Part shown: piece by piece, positions 24,343 through 33,024 of the stretch | How the letters are laid out: the number at the start of each line of letters is the position of its first letter | Numbering within the stretch: the stretch's first letter is position 1 | NCBI RefSeq assembly: GCF_022828475.1 | Contig: NZ_CP059557.1 | Coordinates: 1,426,001-1,490,000 of the forward strand | Source of the DNA: Saccharopolyspora gloriosae | Lineage (GTDB): Bacteria > Actinomycetota > Actinomycetes > Mycobacteriales > Pseudonocardiaceae | Length of the DNA stretch: 64,000 nt | Reading direction: 5' to 3' | Made by a program: the position numbers and the translations under genes | The notes under the pieces: model-generated | Database searches by the model: none | What the model saw: only the letters and a program-made list of their open reading frames with translations | What the model was told of the DNA's origin: nothing

Positions 24343-27090
24343 TCAGTGCGAGTGCCGTCGCTGGGTGAGGAAGTAGATGCTCGCCGCGCCGGAGACCAGG
24401 AAAACGACGGTGCCGAGCACCGCGTTCGTCTGCTCCGCGGTGGACGCCACCCGGATGAAGTAGCCGAGCGCCGCCGCGTACGCGAGGACGTCCAGCGCCC
24501 ACGCCCAATGCGACAGCGGGATCGTGGTGAAGCGGTACGTGTACTGGCGTGCGGCCGCCATCGCGAGTAACAGGACGATCAGCGTCCACCACGTCCACGG
24601 AACGGACGGCGTTCCGTCAGCCGCCGACCAGAGCTGCGCCGCGATCAGCACGGCCAGCAGTACGAGCACGGCGCGCAGGCTTCGCACCACGGTCGGTGGA
24701 TCCCGCTTCGGTGGGGAAGCGGTCGGTGGCGGTTCCACCGGGGGCGGCGGATCTTCCGTAACGGCCGGCGGCTGCTCCGGGCCGGTCCGGATCGCGTGGA
24801 TCAGCTTCGCCGACCGGTCCGCTCGCCGGCTGTCGCCCGCCTCGCGGTGGAGCCGTTCGGCCTTCAGGTAGCACTCGAGCGCTTCGGACTTCTCGCCCCG
24901 CCCGCGGTGCAAGTCGCCGAGATGGTGCAACGACACCGCGGCGCCGTGCGGGAATCCGCGCTGCTCGGCGGACCGCTTCGCGTCCAGGTGGCATTGAACG
25001 GCGTGCTCGGTGTCGCCGAGCCGCGCGTGGCACTTGCCCAGTTCGTTGAGCGCTCGTTCCGCGTGCAGCGCGAAAGCGTGCCGGTGAGCCAGGGTCCGCG
25101 CCTGCTCGTGCCGGCGCACGGCTTCCGGCAGGTCGTCGCGCAGGAAGGCGACGCGACCGAGCCCGTGCAGCGCGGCGAGCCGGCCCTCGACGTCATCGGA
25201 CTTCCGATATCGCTCCAGCAGGTCCTGGTACTCCTTGGCGCTCGCCGCCAGTTGGCCGACCTCGCAGGCCAGTTCCGCGAAGGCCCGCATGAACTCGGTC
25301 GGATAGCCGTCGAGCTGCCGGGTGAGCTTGCTCGCCTCGTGCAGGCACTGGGCGGCCTCGGTGCGGGCGTCCACGGCCAGCAGGCCGCGGCACATCGCGA
25401 GGAACGCGTCGAACTCGCCGCGACGATCGTCCAACGCCCTCGTGACGCGCAGCAGCAGCCGTGATCCCGCCAGCGATTCCCTGCCGCGTCCGGTGCGTTC
25501 GCGCAGCACCACCAGCGAGACAGCGATCGTGCGGCTCGCCGCCAAGAGCCGCCCGCGCGAGTCGGCGTCCGGAGCTTCCGGTTCCCGCTCGGCCGTGCCG
25601 GCGGCGCGGGCGGCGATCGTCCACAGCGCGTCGTGCTCAGCGGTGAGCCGGTGGAAGGCCTCCGCCACGGCCTGCGAGTCATCCGAGGAATCCACTGTGG
25701 ACATATCGGCTCGGGTGGACGACGCGGTGCTCTCCGCGAGCCGGATCAGCACGTCCAGCTGGGAGAGCGACGATCCGTTCCCGGCCTCGGCATCCCGGTG
25801 CGGCGGGAGCTGCTCGAACAGCGTCGCCGCGAACTCCCCGGCGAGATCCAGAAACCGGACCCGATCGGTATGCCCGCCCGGAGTCAGCAGGTGAGCCGTG
25901 CGCAACCGTTCCAGCAGCACCCATGCCCGATCCGGATCCGGCTCGTCCAGCAGGGCGGCGGCGCTGCGATCGGTGAACTCGATCGCAGGCAGGCAGCCCA
26001 TCCGCCGGAACAGCACGGCGGCATCCTGGTCGTTGTCGTCCGATGATTTCTGCAGCGCCGCGAACGACAGCTCGAACGCCGACCGCACCGGAGTCAGCAC
26101 GTTGAGCCGCTGCGGTGTGGCGAGCTTGGCGGCGACCGTGCTCAACTCCCACTTCGGATTCCCGCTCAGCATCGCGGCGATCACCGACAGCGCCAGCGGT
26201 AACCGCCCGCACAACTCGGCGACCTCGCGCAACCGGCCGGATTCGCGTGCGCGCGGATCGTCCGGGTCCGCGCGCTCCAGTTCCACCCGCAGCAGCCCGG
26301 CCGCCGTCGCGGCGGACAGCTCCGGCAGCCGGATCGTCGCCGCGTCCCGCACGATCCGATCATCGCGGGTGGTGATCAGCGTCCGGTGCGACGGCGACGC
26401 GGGGAGCAGCGGCGCCGGATCGAACCCCGTTCCGAGGCTGTCGAGCACCAGCAACAGCGGGAGTTCCTTTGCGGCGAAGTCCTCATAGCGCTGCTGCAAC
26501 CGCTGCACCGCTGCCGCGTCGGCCTGCGGGGCGTCGCGGACGCCCAGGAATCTGAGCAGGTCGGACGCCGCCTGTGCGAGTCCCTTCGGGGCGTCCGTGT
26601 AGCCCAGGCCGTCCAGGAAGAGCAGACCACCCCGATAGCCCTGCCGTTCGTGCAACCGGTAGGCGGCTTCGAGCGCGAGCGTGGTCTTGCCCGCCCCGCC
26701 CATGCCGACCACCACGCACACCGGGGATGCCGTGGTCAGCACGGACTCCAGTTCCCGATCGCGGCCGAGGCACAGCGACGGCCGCCGGGGCGCGGTCGAC
26801 GCGATCGCGGCAACCGGTTCGTTCGGCTGATCGACGTACAGGTCGCCGTAGAACCGGCCGCCTTGGATGATCGAACCGCCGACGGTGCTGCCATGAACGA
26901 AGTTGTGGGAGATCAGCGGCGACATCGACTCCTGTGCGGGCCGCTCTTCGGAGCCGTCCGGCTCGGTAGAGTTCTCCGGCTCGATGGCATCGGACGGCTC
27001 GGTGGAGTCCTGCGGCTCGTTGCCGTCGGACGGCTCCTCGGAGTCGTGCGGCTCGGTGGCGTCGGCTCTGTCGGCGTCCTCGCGATCCAT
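24343..27090 (-). CDS. Membrane-anchored NB-ARC/TPR signalling ATPase (STAND)
   Basis: The 915-residue protein has five parts. Residues 1-55 are acidic low complexity with repeated EPSD/TEP units. A short NFVHGSTVGGSIIQGG motif (63-78) is the kind found before actinobacterial STAND ATPases. An NB-ARC domain follows, with Walker A GMGGAGKTT (129-137), Walker B LLLVLD (212-217), LITTRDDR and the GLPL-like GRLPLAL. TPR-like helical repeats span about 590-780. A proline linker leads to three or four membrane helices (about 805-910), ending RRHSH. STAND proteins act as switches that oligomerise on a signal, often in immunity or development. The membrane anchor could be the effector or the locator. 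ATG 27090 has only a weak site. Confidence 0.83.
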   Translation of the reverse strand: MDREDADRADATEPHDSEEPSDGNEPQDSTEPSDAIEPENSTEPDGSEERPAQESMSPLISHNFVHGSTVGGSIIQGGRFYGDLYVDQPNEPVAAIASTAPRRPSLCLGRDRELESVLTTASPVCVVVGMGGAGKTTLALEAAYRLHERQGYRGGLLFLDGLGYTDAPKGLAQAASDLLRFLGVRDAPQADAAAVQRLQQRYEDFAAKELPLLLVLDSLGTGFDPAPLLPASPSHRTLITTRDDRIVRDAATIRLPELSAATAAGLLRVELERADPDDPRARESGRLREVAELCGRLPLALSVIAAMLSGNPKWELSTVAAKLATPQRLNVLTPVRSAFELSFAALQKSSDDNDQDAAVLFRRMGCLPAIEFTDRSAAALLDEPDPDRAWVLLERLRTAHLLTPGGHTDRVRFLDLAGEFAATLFEQLPPHRDAEAGNGSSLSQLDVLIRLAESTASSTRADMSTVDSSDDSQAVAEAFHRLTAEHDALWTIAARAAGTAEREPEAPDADSRGRLLAASRTIAVSLVVLRERTGRGRESLAGSRLLLRVTRALDDRRGEFDAFLAMCRGLLAVDARTEAAQCLHEASKLTRQLDGYPTEFMRAFAELACEVGQLAASAKEYQDLLERYRKSDDVEGRLAALHGLGRVAFLRDDLPEAVRRHEQARTLAHRHAFALHAERALNELGKCHARLGDTEHAVQCHLDAKRSAEQRGFPHGAAVSLHHLGDLHRGRGEKSEALECYLKAERLHREAGDSRRADRSAKLIHAIRTGPEQPPAVTEDPPPPVEPPPTASPPKRDPPTVVRSLRAVLVLLAVLIAAQLWSAADGTPSVPWTWWTLIVLLLAMAAARQYTYRFTTIPLSHWAWALDVLAYAAALGYFIRVASTAEQTNAVLGTVVFLVSGAASIYFLTQRRHSH

Positions 27091-27249
27091 CTCTCACGTA
27101 TAGCGCACGAGATCACCGCGAATGCCGCGTTCGTGCGGATCCGTTCGTCCGATCCGGTTCGCGAATCGAGGTGAATGCCTCCTCAGCCCGGTGAACTGGT
27201 CCCCGGTGGTTGGACTGGAAAGTCAGTTCCAGCTACCGGGGAGTGGTTC

Positions 27250-27744
27250 GTGTATCCGCATAGTTCGTTGTCGCGGGAGCAGCGTGAGGCCGCTGTGGTG
27301 TTGTTCGGGGCTGGTCATGGGGCGGTGTCGGCTGCGGCCCGGTTGGGGGTGTCGGCTTCGGCGGTGAGAACGTTGCGGGATCGATGGTTGTTGCGCGGCC
27401 CGGGAGCGTTGATCATGAAACCGACCAAACGGTCCTACTCGTTCGAGTTCAAACTCGACGTGGTGCTGCGGTTTGTGGCCGGGCAGGCCACGGCGGCCGA
27501 GCTGGCCGCCGAGCATGACCTGTCGTCACCGAAGCAGGTGAAAAATTGGGCGCGCCAATATCGGCGTGACGGCGAGGATGCGTTGCGCCCCAAGCGGGAA
27601 GGCCGCCCACCCCGCGAACCACAACCACCACCGGACGGCGAGACGGCCGAACTGGAACGGTTGCGGACGGAGAATCTGCGGTTGTCCGCGGAGAACGCCT
27701 ACCTAAAAAAACTGCGGGCCTTGAAGGAACAGGGGCGAGGGTAA
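27250..27744 (+). CDS. IS3-family transposase OrfA
   Basis: OrfA (164 residues) supplies DNA binding for the IS3 transposase. It has two helix-turn-helix segments (AVSAAARLGVSASAVRTLRDR and, after KRSYSFEFKLDVVLRFV, ATAAELAAEHDLSSPKQVKNW; positions about 20-40 and 75-95) and ends in a leucine-zipper-like LERLRTENLRLSAENAYLKKL. GTG 27250 is inside the element and follows GGGGAG; the open frame from 27175 starts outside the left repeat. The A7 at 27705-27711 near the end is placed for -1 frameshifting into orfB. Confidence 0.88.
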   Translation: MYPHSSLSREQREAAVVLFGAGHGAVSAAARLGVSASAVRTLRDRWLLRGPGALIMKPTKRSYSFEFKLDVVLRFVAGQATAAELAAEHDLSSPKQVKNWARQYRRDGEDALRPKREGRPPREPQPPPDGETAELERLRTENLRLSAENAYLKKLRALKEQGRG

Positions 27745-28595
27745 AAACCCAGGTCATCGTCACCCTCAAGGCGCACTATCCGCTTGCGGTACTGCTGGAG
27801 GTCGCGGGCCTGGCCCGGTCGACGTTCTTCTATCACCAGGCCCGGCTCGACCGGCCGGACCCGCACGCCCGGCTGAAACAGGCCGTGACCGACGTGTTCC
27901 AGCAGGCCCACGGCCGTTACGGGCACCGCCGCGTCCACGCCATGCTGCACCGCCACGGCCTGAGACCGGCGAAAAAGACCGTCCTGCACATCATGCGCAC
28001 CCTCGGCCTGGCCTGCACAGTCCGCCGCCGACGCCGCTACTCATCCTGGAAGGGCGAGGCCGGCACCACCGCCGGCAACGTCCTGGACCGCGACTTCACC
28101 GCCCCGGCACCGAACACCAAATGGGTCACCGACATCACCGAATTCCGTGTCGGCACAAGCAAAATCTATCTCTCACCGATCATCGACCTGTTCGACCGCT
28201 CCGTCGTGTCCTACTCCTGGAGCACCCGACCCGACACCCACCTGACCAACTCATCACTGACCAAAGCCATCGCCACCCTCAACACCGGCCACACCCCACT
28301 CGTGCACACCGACCAAGGCTTCCACTACCGACACACCTCCTGGCGCCAACTGCTACACGAGGCAAACCTGACACCCTCCATGTCCCGGAAAGCGACCTGC
28401 CTCGACAACGCCGTCGCCGAAAACTTCTTCAGCCACCTCAAAGAAGAACTCTTCCACCACCACAACTACAACACCCCCGACGAGTTCACCACCGCCCTCG
28501 AGAACTACCTCGACTGGTACAACACCACCCGCATCTCCACCACACTGAAGAACCTCACCCCCACCGAATACCGAGCCCAGGCCCTCACCACCTAG
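27711..28595 (+). CDS. IS3-family transposase OrfB (DDE catalytic part, made by -1 frameshift)
   Basis: OrfB holds the integrase-fold catalytic domain: the first Asp in WVTDITEF, the second in HTDQGF, and the Glu in AVAENFFSHLKEE, with exactly 35 residues between the last two (D-35-E), as in IS3/IS150. The HTH_21 segment GRYGHRRVHAMLHRHGL precedes it. In this frame there is no ATG or GTG before GTG 27885, which would lose the conserved N-terminus, so I infer that it is made as an OrfAB fusion by slippage on A AAA AAA at 27705-27711. Coordinates given start at the slip point; the fusion would be about 448 residues. Confidence 0.9.
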   Translation, partial: TAGLEGTGARVKTQVIVTLKAHYPLAVLLEVAGLARSTFFYHQARLDRPDPHARLKQAVTDVFQQAHGRYGHRRVHAMLHRHGLRPAKKTVLHIMRTLGLACTVRRRRRYSSWKGEAGTTAGNVLDRDFTAPAPNTKWVTDITEFRVGTSKIYLSPIIDLFDRSVVSYSWSTRPDTHLTNSSLTKAIATLNTGHTPLVHTDQGFHYRHTSWRQLLHEANLTPSMSRKATCLDNAVAENFFSHLKEELFHHHNYNTPDEFTTALENYLDWYNTTRISTTLKNLTPTEYRAQALTT

Positions 28596-28739
28596 CCTTC
28601 ACTCACCCAGTCCAACAAACAGGGACCACTTCACCGGCCCTGCCGGTCAAAGGGGATATTGACTCCATCGGCGTCACCGGGTGAACGGCCCGTTCGACCA
28701 GCGGGGTCGGGCGAAGGGGGCATCCACCTGGGCGAGCCG

Positions 28740-29432
28740 CTAGCCCGCGACGGCCTTCAGCACCGCGTCCGTGTCGGTGAGGTCCGGGAGCACCACGTGC
28801 GCACCGGCCGCGCGCAGTTCCCGCTCGTCACTGCGGCCGGACGCCACGCCGACCGCGATCGCCCCGTGGCGCAGCGCCCCGGCCACGTCGCGCGGAGTGT
28901 CCCCGACGACGATCACGGACTCCGGGGCGAACTCCGCGTCGTGCTTGGCCGTGGCCTTCGCGACGGCCGCGCTGATCAGGTCGTGCCGGTGCAGCGACTC
29001 GGCGCCGAACCCGCCGATGTCGAAATCCACGTGCCGATGCAGGCCGAACGCGTCGAGCTTGTGGAAGGCGACCTCCGGGAGGTTGCCGGTGACGAGGCTC
29101 TGCACCACGCCGGGCACCTCGGCCAGCGCCGCCAGCGCCTGCGCGGCGCCCGGCATCGCGCTGCCGCGCAACGACAACGCGTCCCGGTCGGCGAGCACCA
29201 CGGTCGTCAGCGTGCTGAACATGGCCTCCACCGTGCCGGCGGCCACATCGATGTCGTGCGCCGCGAGGACTTCGCCGGTGATCGCCAGTTCGGTCTTGCC
29301 CGCCATGTCCGGCACGTGCCGCAGCTGCACGCCCGTGACCTCGGAGAGCGTTCGGCGGTACCAGTCGACGCCGATGTTCCGGGCGTCGATCAGGGTCAGG
29401 TCCACGTCCCACAGGACCAGTCGCGCGCTCAT
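28740..29432 (-). CDS. HAD family hydrolase (phosphoglycolate-phosphatase-like)
   Basis: The 230-residue protein begins LVLWDVDLTLIDA, the DxDxT nucleophile motif of the haloacid dehalogenase superfamily, with motif II in SLVTGNLP and motif IV in VIVVGDTPRDV. A helical cap lies between, as in Gph/phosphoglycolate phosphatases. It likely removes phosphate from a small metabolite; the substrate is unknown. ATG 29432 follows AGGATG; an upstream frame to 29537 is not supported. The IS element lies about 105 bases beyond its stop. Confidence 0.87.
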   Translation of the reverse strand: MSARLVLWDVDLTLIDARNIGVDWYRRTLSEVTGVQLRHVPDMAGKTELAITGEVLAAHDIDVAAGTVEAMFSTLTTVVLADRDALSLRGSAMPGAAQALAALAEVPGVVQSLVTGNLPEVAFHKLDAFGLHRHVDFDIGGFGAESLHRHDLISAAVAKATAKHDAEFAPESVIVVGDTPRDVAGALRHGAIAVGVASGRSDERELRAAGAHVVLPDLTDTDAVLKAVAG

Positions 29433-29661
29433 CGTTTCATCCTGGCACGAGACCCGGCGTTCATGATCAAGATGTGAGCCATCTCGGTGCGCGCAACTAC
29501 CTGCCCGGGGCACCTGGACCTGGCGACACCCTCGCAACTTCGCGCGAAATCGCCGGGAACTCCTCCAGCCGGGCTGAGATTCCGCCCGTTAGGTGAGACC
29601 TTCGCGAGCCGGAATTCCGATTGCCCGGCGACAGGGCCACCACCGCGCAGAGCACCCACCG

Positions 29662-30072
29662 CTAACCCTCGACGAAGCTCAACCGCACCCGGCGCACCGG
29701 GTTGTCGACGTTCGTGTCCACCAGGCACACCGACTGCCACGTGCCCAGCGCCATCCGCCCCTCCAGCACCGGAACCGTCGCGTACGGCGGCACCAGCGCG
29801 GGCAGCACGTGATCCCGGCCGTGCCCCGGTGAGCCGTGCCGATGCCGCCAGCGACCGTCCGCGGGCAGCAGCTCCCGCAGTTGCGCCAGCAGATCCTCAT
29901 CGCTGCCCGCGCCGGTCTCCAGCACCGCCAGGCCCGCCGTCGCGTGCGGCACCCACACGTTGAGCAGGCCGTCCGCCGCGCCCGCAGAGCGCAGGAACCG
30001 CTCGCACTCGGCGCTCAGGTCGTAGACCACCTCGGTCGAACCGGTCCGGATCTCCACTTCCGTACTCCGCAT
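29662..30072 (-). CDS. YjbQ family protein (UPF0047)
   Basis: The 136-residue product matches YjbQ/UPF0047: WVPHATAGLAVLETGAGSDEDL, HRHGSPGHGRDHVLPALVPP and LGTWQSVCLVDTNVDNPVRR include the conserved His residues that bind metal. The E. coli and Thermotoga members show weak thiamine-phosphate synthase activity, but the physiological role is unsettled. ATG 30072 is the start; the longer frame to 31221 runs antisense to the aminotransferase. It is divergent from that gene, 72 bases apart. Confidence 0.9.
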   Translation of the reverse strand: MRSTEVEIRTGSTEVVYDLSAECERFLRSAGAADGLLNVWVPHATAGLAVLETGAGSDEDLLAQLRELLPADGRWRHRHGSPGHGRDHVLPALVPPYATVPVLEGRMALGTWQSVCLVDTNVDNPVRRVRLSFVEG

Positions 30073-30144
30073 GACGCCACCGTAGAACGCGGTTCCCTCG
30101 GTCGGCTCTGGCGCACCCGGGACGGGTTCGATGAGGATCGCGGG

Positions 30145-31170
30145 ATGCGCAGCGCCTTCGGTCTGAAGTTCGACGTCCCGGACGGTTACCTCAACACCGC
30201 GAGCATCGGCGTTCCGCCCACCGGCACAGTCGAAGCGGTCACCTCCATCGTCACCAAGTGGGGTGCCGGCGGCACCCGGCCCACCGACTTCGACACCGAC
30301 ACCGGCACCGCCAGGGAACTGTTCGCCGAGCTCATCGGCGTTCCCGCCGAGCGGGTCGCCATCGGCAGCACCGTCTCGCAGCTCGTCGGCATCATCGCGG
30401 CCGATCTGCCCGACGGCGCCCGCGTGCTGGTGGCCGCCGACGAGTTCACCAGCGTCAGCTTCCCGTTCGCCGCGCAGCACGATCGCGGCATCGTCGTCGA
30501 CGAGGTCGACCTCGACGCGGTGCCCGCCAACGCCCCGGACTACGACCTGGTGGCGGTGAGCGTCGTGCAGTCCGCGGACGGCCGCATCGTCGACCTCGAC
30601 GCGCTCCGCGAGGCCGTCCGCGACCGGCCTGCTCGGGTGCTGTTCGACGTCACGCAGGCCGCGGGATGGCTGCCGCTGGAACTCGACTGGGCGGACTACG
30701 TCGTCGGGACCGGTTACAAGTGGCTGCTCGCCCCGCGCGGCGCCGCCTGGCTGGCCGTGCACCCCGACGCGCCGCGGGCGCGGCCGAACCACGCCAACTG
30801 GTACGCCGGGAGCGGTATCAACGACATCTACGGGTTGCCGCTGCGGCTGGCGGAGGGAACCCGGGCGCTGGATCTGTCGCCGGTGTGGCTCGCCCAGGTC
30901 GGCGCCGCGGCATCGCTGCGCGAACTCGTCGCCCTGGACCTCGCCGAAGTGCGCGAACACTGCGCGGGACTCGCCGACCGGGTGCGGGAGGAACTCGGCG
31001 TCGCGCCGAACGGCTCCGCGATCGTCGCCGTCCCCGGATCCGACGCCGTCCGCAAGCTCACCGATGCCGGCGTCGTCTGCGCCGCGAGAGCGGGCAAGGC
31101 CCGCCTGTCGTTCCACCTCTACAACACCGCCGCGGACGTGGACCTCGTGCTGCGCGCACTGCGGGGCTGA
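30145..31170 (+). CDS. Class V aminotransferase / cysteine-desulfurase-like PLP enzyme
   Basis: The 341-residue protein is a fold-type I PLP enzyme of aminotransferase class V. It has YLNTASIGVPP at the N-terminus, GSTVSQLVGII for phosphate binding, LFDVTQAAGWLPL with the cofactor Asp, and VVGTGYKWLLAPRG with the PLP lysine. It lacks a conserved catalytic cysteine loop typical of IscS, so desulfurase activity is doubtful; isopenicillin-N-epimerase or kynureninase-like chemistry is possible. ATG 30145 follows GAGG by about eight bases. Confidence 0.85.
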   Translation: MRSAFGLKFDVPDGYLNTASIGVPPTGTVEAVTSIVTKWGAGGTRPTDFDTDTGTARELFAELIGVPAERVAIGSTVSQLVGIIAADLPDGARVLVAADEFTSVSFPFAAQHDRGIVVDEVDLDAVPANAPDYDLVAVSVVQSADGRIVDLDALREAVRDRPARVLFDVTQAAGWLPLELDWADYVVGTGYKWLLAPRGAAWLAVHPDAPRARPNHANWYAGSGINDIYGLPLRLAEGTRALDLSPVWLAQVGAAASLRELVALDLAEVREHCAGLADRVREELGVAPNGSAIVAVPGSDAVRKLTDAGVVCAARAGKARLSFHLYNTAADVDLVLRALRG

Positions 31171-31206
31171 GCAGCCGGAACGTCTTCGCTGCGCACGTGC
31201 TGTTCT

Positions 31207-32490
31207 ATGCGCGATCAGCAACCGCTACCGTTAGTGCTCGTGCCGGACCCCCAAGGTGCACCCGAAGAGATGACAGGCTCGCCGCAGAACTCGCAGCGAG
31301 CCGAGACCGCGCCATTGCAGCGTGACAACTTTCTGGTGGATCAAGAGCACCGCAGTGCGAGCCCCGCCGATTTCAGCCCGGACACCTTGGGCGGACCTGG
31401 CGAGACGACCCGTCCTGCCTTCCACCAGCCGTCGGCCCAGACGCCGCACGGCGGCCAGCCGCAAGTGCAGCAAGCGGGCGGCCAGTACGGGCAGAGCACC
31501 CCCGGCCACGGGCAGCCCCAGCAGCACCAACCGGCTGCCCAGAACCAGGTCGGCCAGAACCAGGCCGCGCAGAACCAGGGCCACCCGGCCGCGCAGGCAG
31601 GGTGGGGCGGTGCGATTCAGCAGTACGCCGCGCACCACCAGGGCCAGGCCTACGCCGCCCAGCAGCAGCCCTACGCCGCCGCCCAGCAGCAGTACCCGCA
31701 GCAGGGATACGTCCAGCAACAGCAGGGATACGCCCAGCAACACGTCCAGCAAGGCGCGCAGCAGGGATACGGCCAGCAGCAGAACCAGCAGCACGGCGCG
31801 GGCCTCAACCAGCGCGGCCATCCCTCCACCAGCAGGCAGGAACCCGTCCGGCCCGCCGCCCCCGCGTCGGCAACGGGCGGAAGCGGGCTCGGCGGCACCT
31901 CCATCACCCCGTCCGGGTGGGCGCTGCGCGGACTCGTGCTGTTCGGGGTGGCCGTGGTGTCCGGACTGCTCTGGCTGCTGATCAAGCCCGCCGACCCGGC
32001 GGACGAGGCGCAGGATTCACCCACGCCCGGACCGCAGACACAGCACCAGTTCAACCTGGAACTGCGCGAAGAAGGTCAGCAGGGCTGCGCCAACGTCTCC
32101 ACCAGGAAGATCAAGGAATTCTTCGGCAGCCACCGGTGCGAGCACCTCACCCGAGCGCTGTACACCACGTCCCTGCCCGACGGGCAACGCGTGCTGACCT
32201 CGGTGGTCACCATCCGGATGGCGGATTCCGAGACGGCGGCGCAGCTCAACGAACTCGTCACCCAAGACGGCACCGGCAACGTGATGGACCTCGTGTCCGC
32301 CGGCCGCGACCTGCCCGACGACTTCCCCGGCCTCAGCAGCGACGTCGGCTACTACTCCGAGCAGCAGGACCGGCTCGTCGTCGTCGGTGAGTCCGGATAC
32401 TTCTCGCAGGTCGACGACTACGAGGACCAGCGGCTCACCGAGGTCACCCGGGACGCGCTGGGACTGGGCTGGCCCCAGGACAGCGGCTGA
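31207..32490 (+). CDS. Gln-rich single-pass membrane protein
   Basis: I do not recognise a function. The first 220 residues are cytoplasmic and highly repetitive, rich in Gln, Ala, Gly, Tyr and His (for example QQGYVQQQQGYAQQ), likely disordered. One membrane helix follows (GWALRGLVLFGVAVVSGLLW, about residues 235-257). The outer 165 residues form a folded domain with two cysteines (QQGCANV and HRCEHL) and a mixed alpha/beta look (LPDGQRVLTSVVTIRM). The start is uncertain: ATG 31207, GTG 31234 or ATG 31270 are all possible and none has a strong site. The low-complexity tail resembles scaffold or phase-separating regions. Confidence 0.72.
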   Translation: MRDQQPLPLVLVPDPQGAPEEMTGSPQNSQRAETAPLQRDNFLVDQEHRSASPADFSPDTLGGPGETTRPAFHQPSAQTPHGGQPQVQQAGGQYGQSTPGHGQPQQHQPAAQNQVGQNQAAQNQGHPAAQAGWGGAIQQYAAHHQGQAYAAQQQPYAAAQQQYPQQGYVQQQQGYAQQHVQQGAQQGYGQQQNQQHGAGLNQRGHPSTSRQEPVRPAAPASATGGSGLGGTSITPSGWALRGLVLFGVAVVSGLLWLLIKPADPADEAQDSPTPGPQTQHQFNLELREEGQQGCANVSTRKIKEFFGSHRCEHLTRALYTTSLPDGQRVLTSVVTIRMADSETAAQLNELVTQDGTGNVMDLVSAGRDLPDDFPGLSSDVGYYSEQQDRLVVVGESGYFSQVDDYEDQRLTEVTRDALGLGWPQDSG

Positions 32491-32501
32491 TCCCGCCGAC
32501 G

Positions 32502-32529
32502 GCGGCCGCGCGGTGAACGCCGCGGCCGC
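32502..32529. terminator. Likely bidirectional terminator
   Basis: GCGGCCGCG at 32502-32510 pairs with CGCGGCCGC at 32521-32529 over a ten-base loop. It lies between the convergent stops of the Gln-rich membrane protein (32490) and the DUF4439 gene (32563). No T-run is present. Confidence 0.55.
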
Positions 32530-32562
32530 GCACCAGCCCGGGAGAGCACGACCGCCACCGCT

Positions 32563-33024
32563 TCAGGGCTTGCCCGGCTGGGCCTCCGCCGCGGGGTTCT
32601 GACCGGCGGTGATGCGCCAGCGGGTGGCGCGGGTCGCCGCCGTGGTCAGCGCGGTCAGCGCGGTGCGGCGCACTCCCGGACCGGCGTCGTCCGGCTCGGT
32701 GTTCTCCAGCACCGAACGCCAGCCGATCTGGCACTCCCGCTCCACGGTGATCAGCACGCTGATCGCCGAGTTCTCGTCGGTCACCGGCTGCGGCAGCGTG
32801 TAGGCGGGCGCGGCCGCCGGGGGAGTGGCCCCCGTGGCGCGGATCAGGCGCTGCGTGTCGTCCCGATGCCCCTCGTGCACCCCGGTGGCCTCCGCGACCG
32901 CCGAGCGGACCTGGGGGCGCGACACGAACGCCGTCACCATCTCGTAGGTCCACACCGCGGCGTGCTCCGCGCGCAGCGCCGCGGCCAGCGCGGTCGCGCC
33001 CTCTTCCGGCAGTTCCTCGGTCAC
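32563..33024 (-). CDS. DUF4439 ferritin-like protein
   Basis: The 153-residue protein is a DUF4439 member: a four-helix ferritin-like bundle with ALRAEHAAVWTYEMVTAFV near the N-terminus and a second helix pair starting at VHEGHRDDTQRLI. The Glu-His pairs could bind metal as in ferritins, but no activity is known. Its ATG overlaps the stop of the lipoprotein gene as ATGA. In M. tuberculosis the matching pair (Rv2844 and Rv2843) sits between proS and rimP, as here. Confidence 0.88.
   Translation of the reverse strand: MTEELPEEGATALAAALRAEHAAVWTYEMVTAFVSRPQVRSAVAEATGVHEGHRDDTQRLIRATGATPPAAAPAYTLPQPVTDENSAISVLITVERECQIGWRSVLENTEPDDAGPGVRRTALTALTTAATRATRWRITAGQNPAAEAQPGKP

Larger units (their letters stand above)
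27192..28633 (+). mobile_element. Complete IS3-family insertion sequence
   Basis: The element is 1442 bp. Its 27-bp terminal inverted repeats (27192-27218 starting TGAACTGGTCCCC, and 28607-28633 ending GGGACCACTTCA) match at 23 of 27 positions and begin TG and end CA as in IS3 elements. A CCGG direct repeat flanks it (27188-27191 and 28634-28637), the expected short target duplication. It carries overlapping orfA and orfB joined by a slippery A7. It sits between genes, about 100 bases upstream of the NB-ARC start. All parts look intact, so the insertion is probably recent. Confidence 0.93.
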
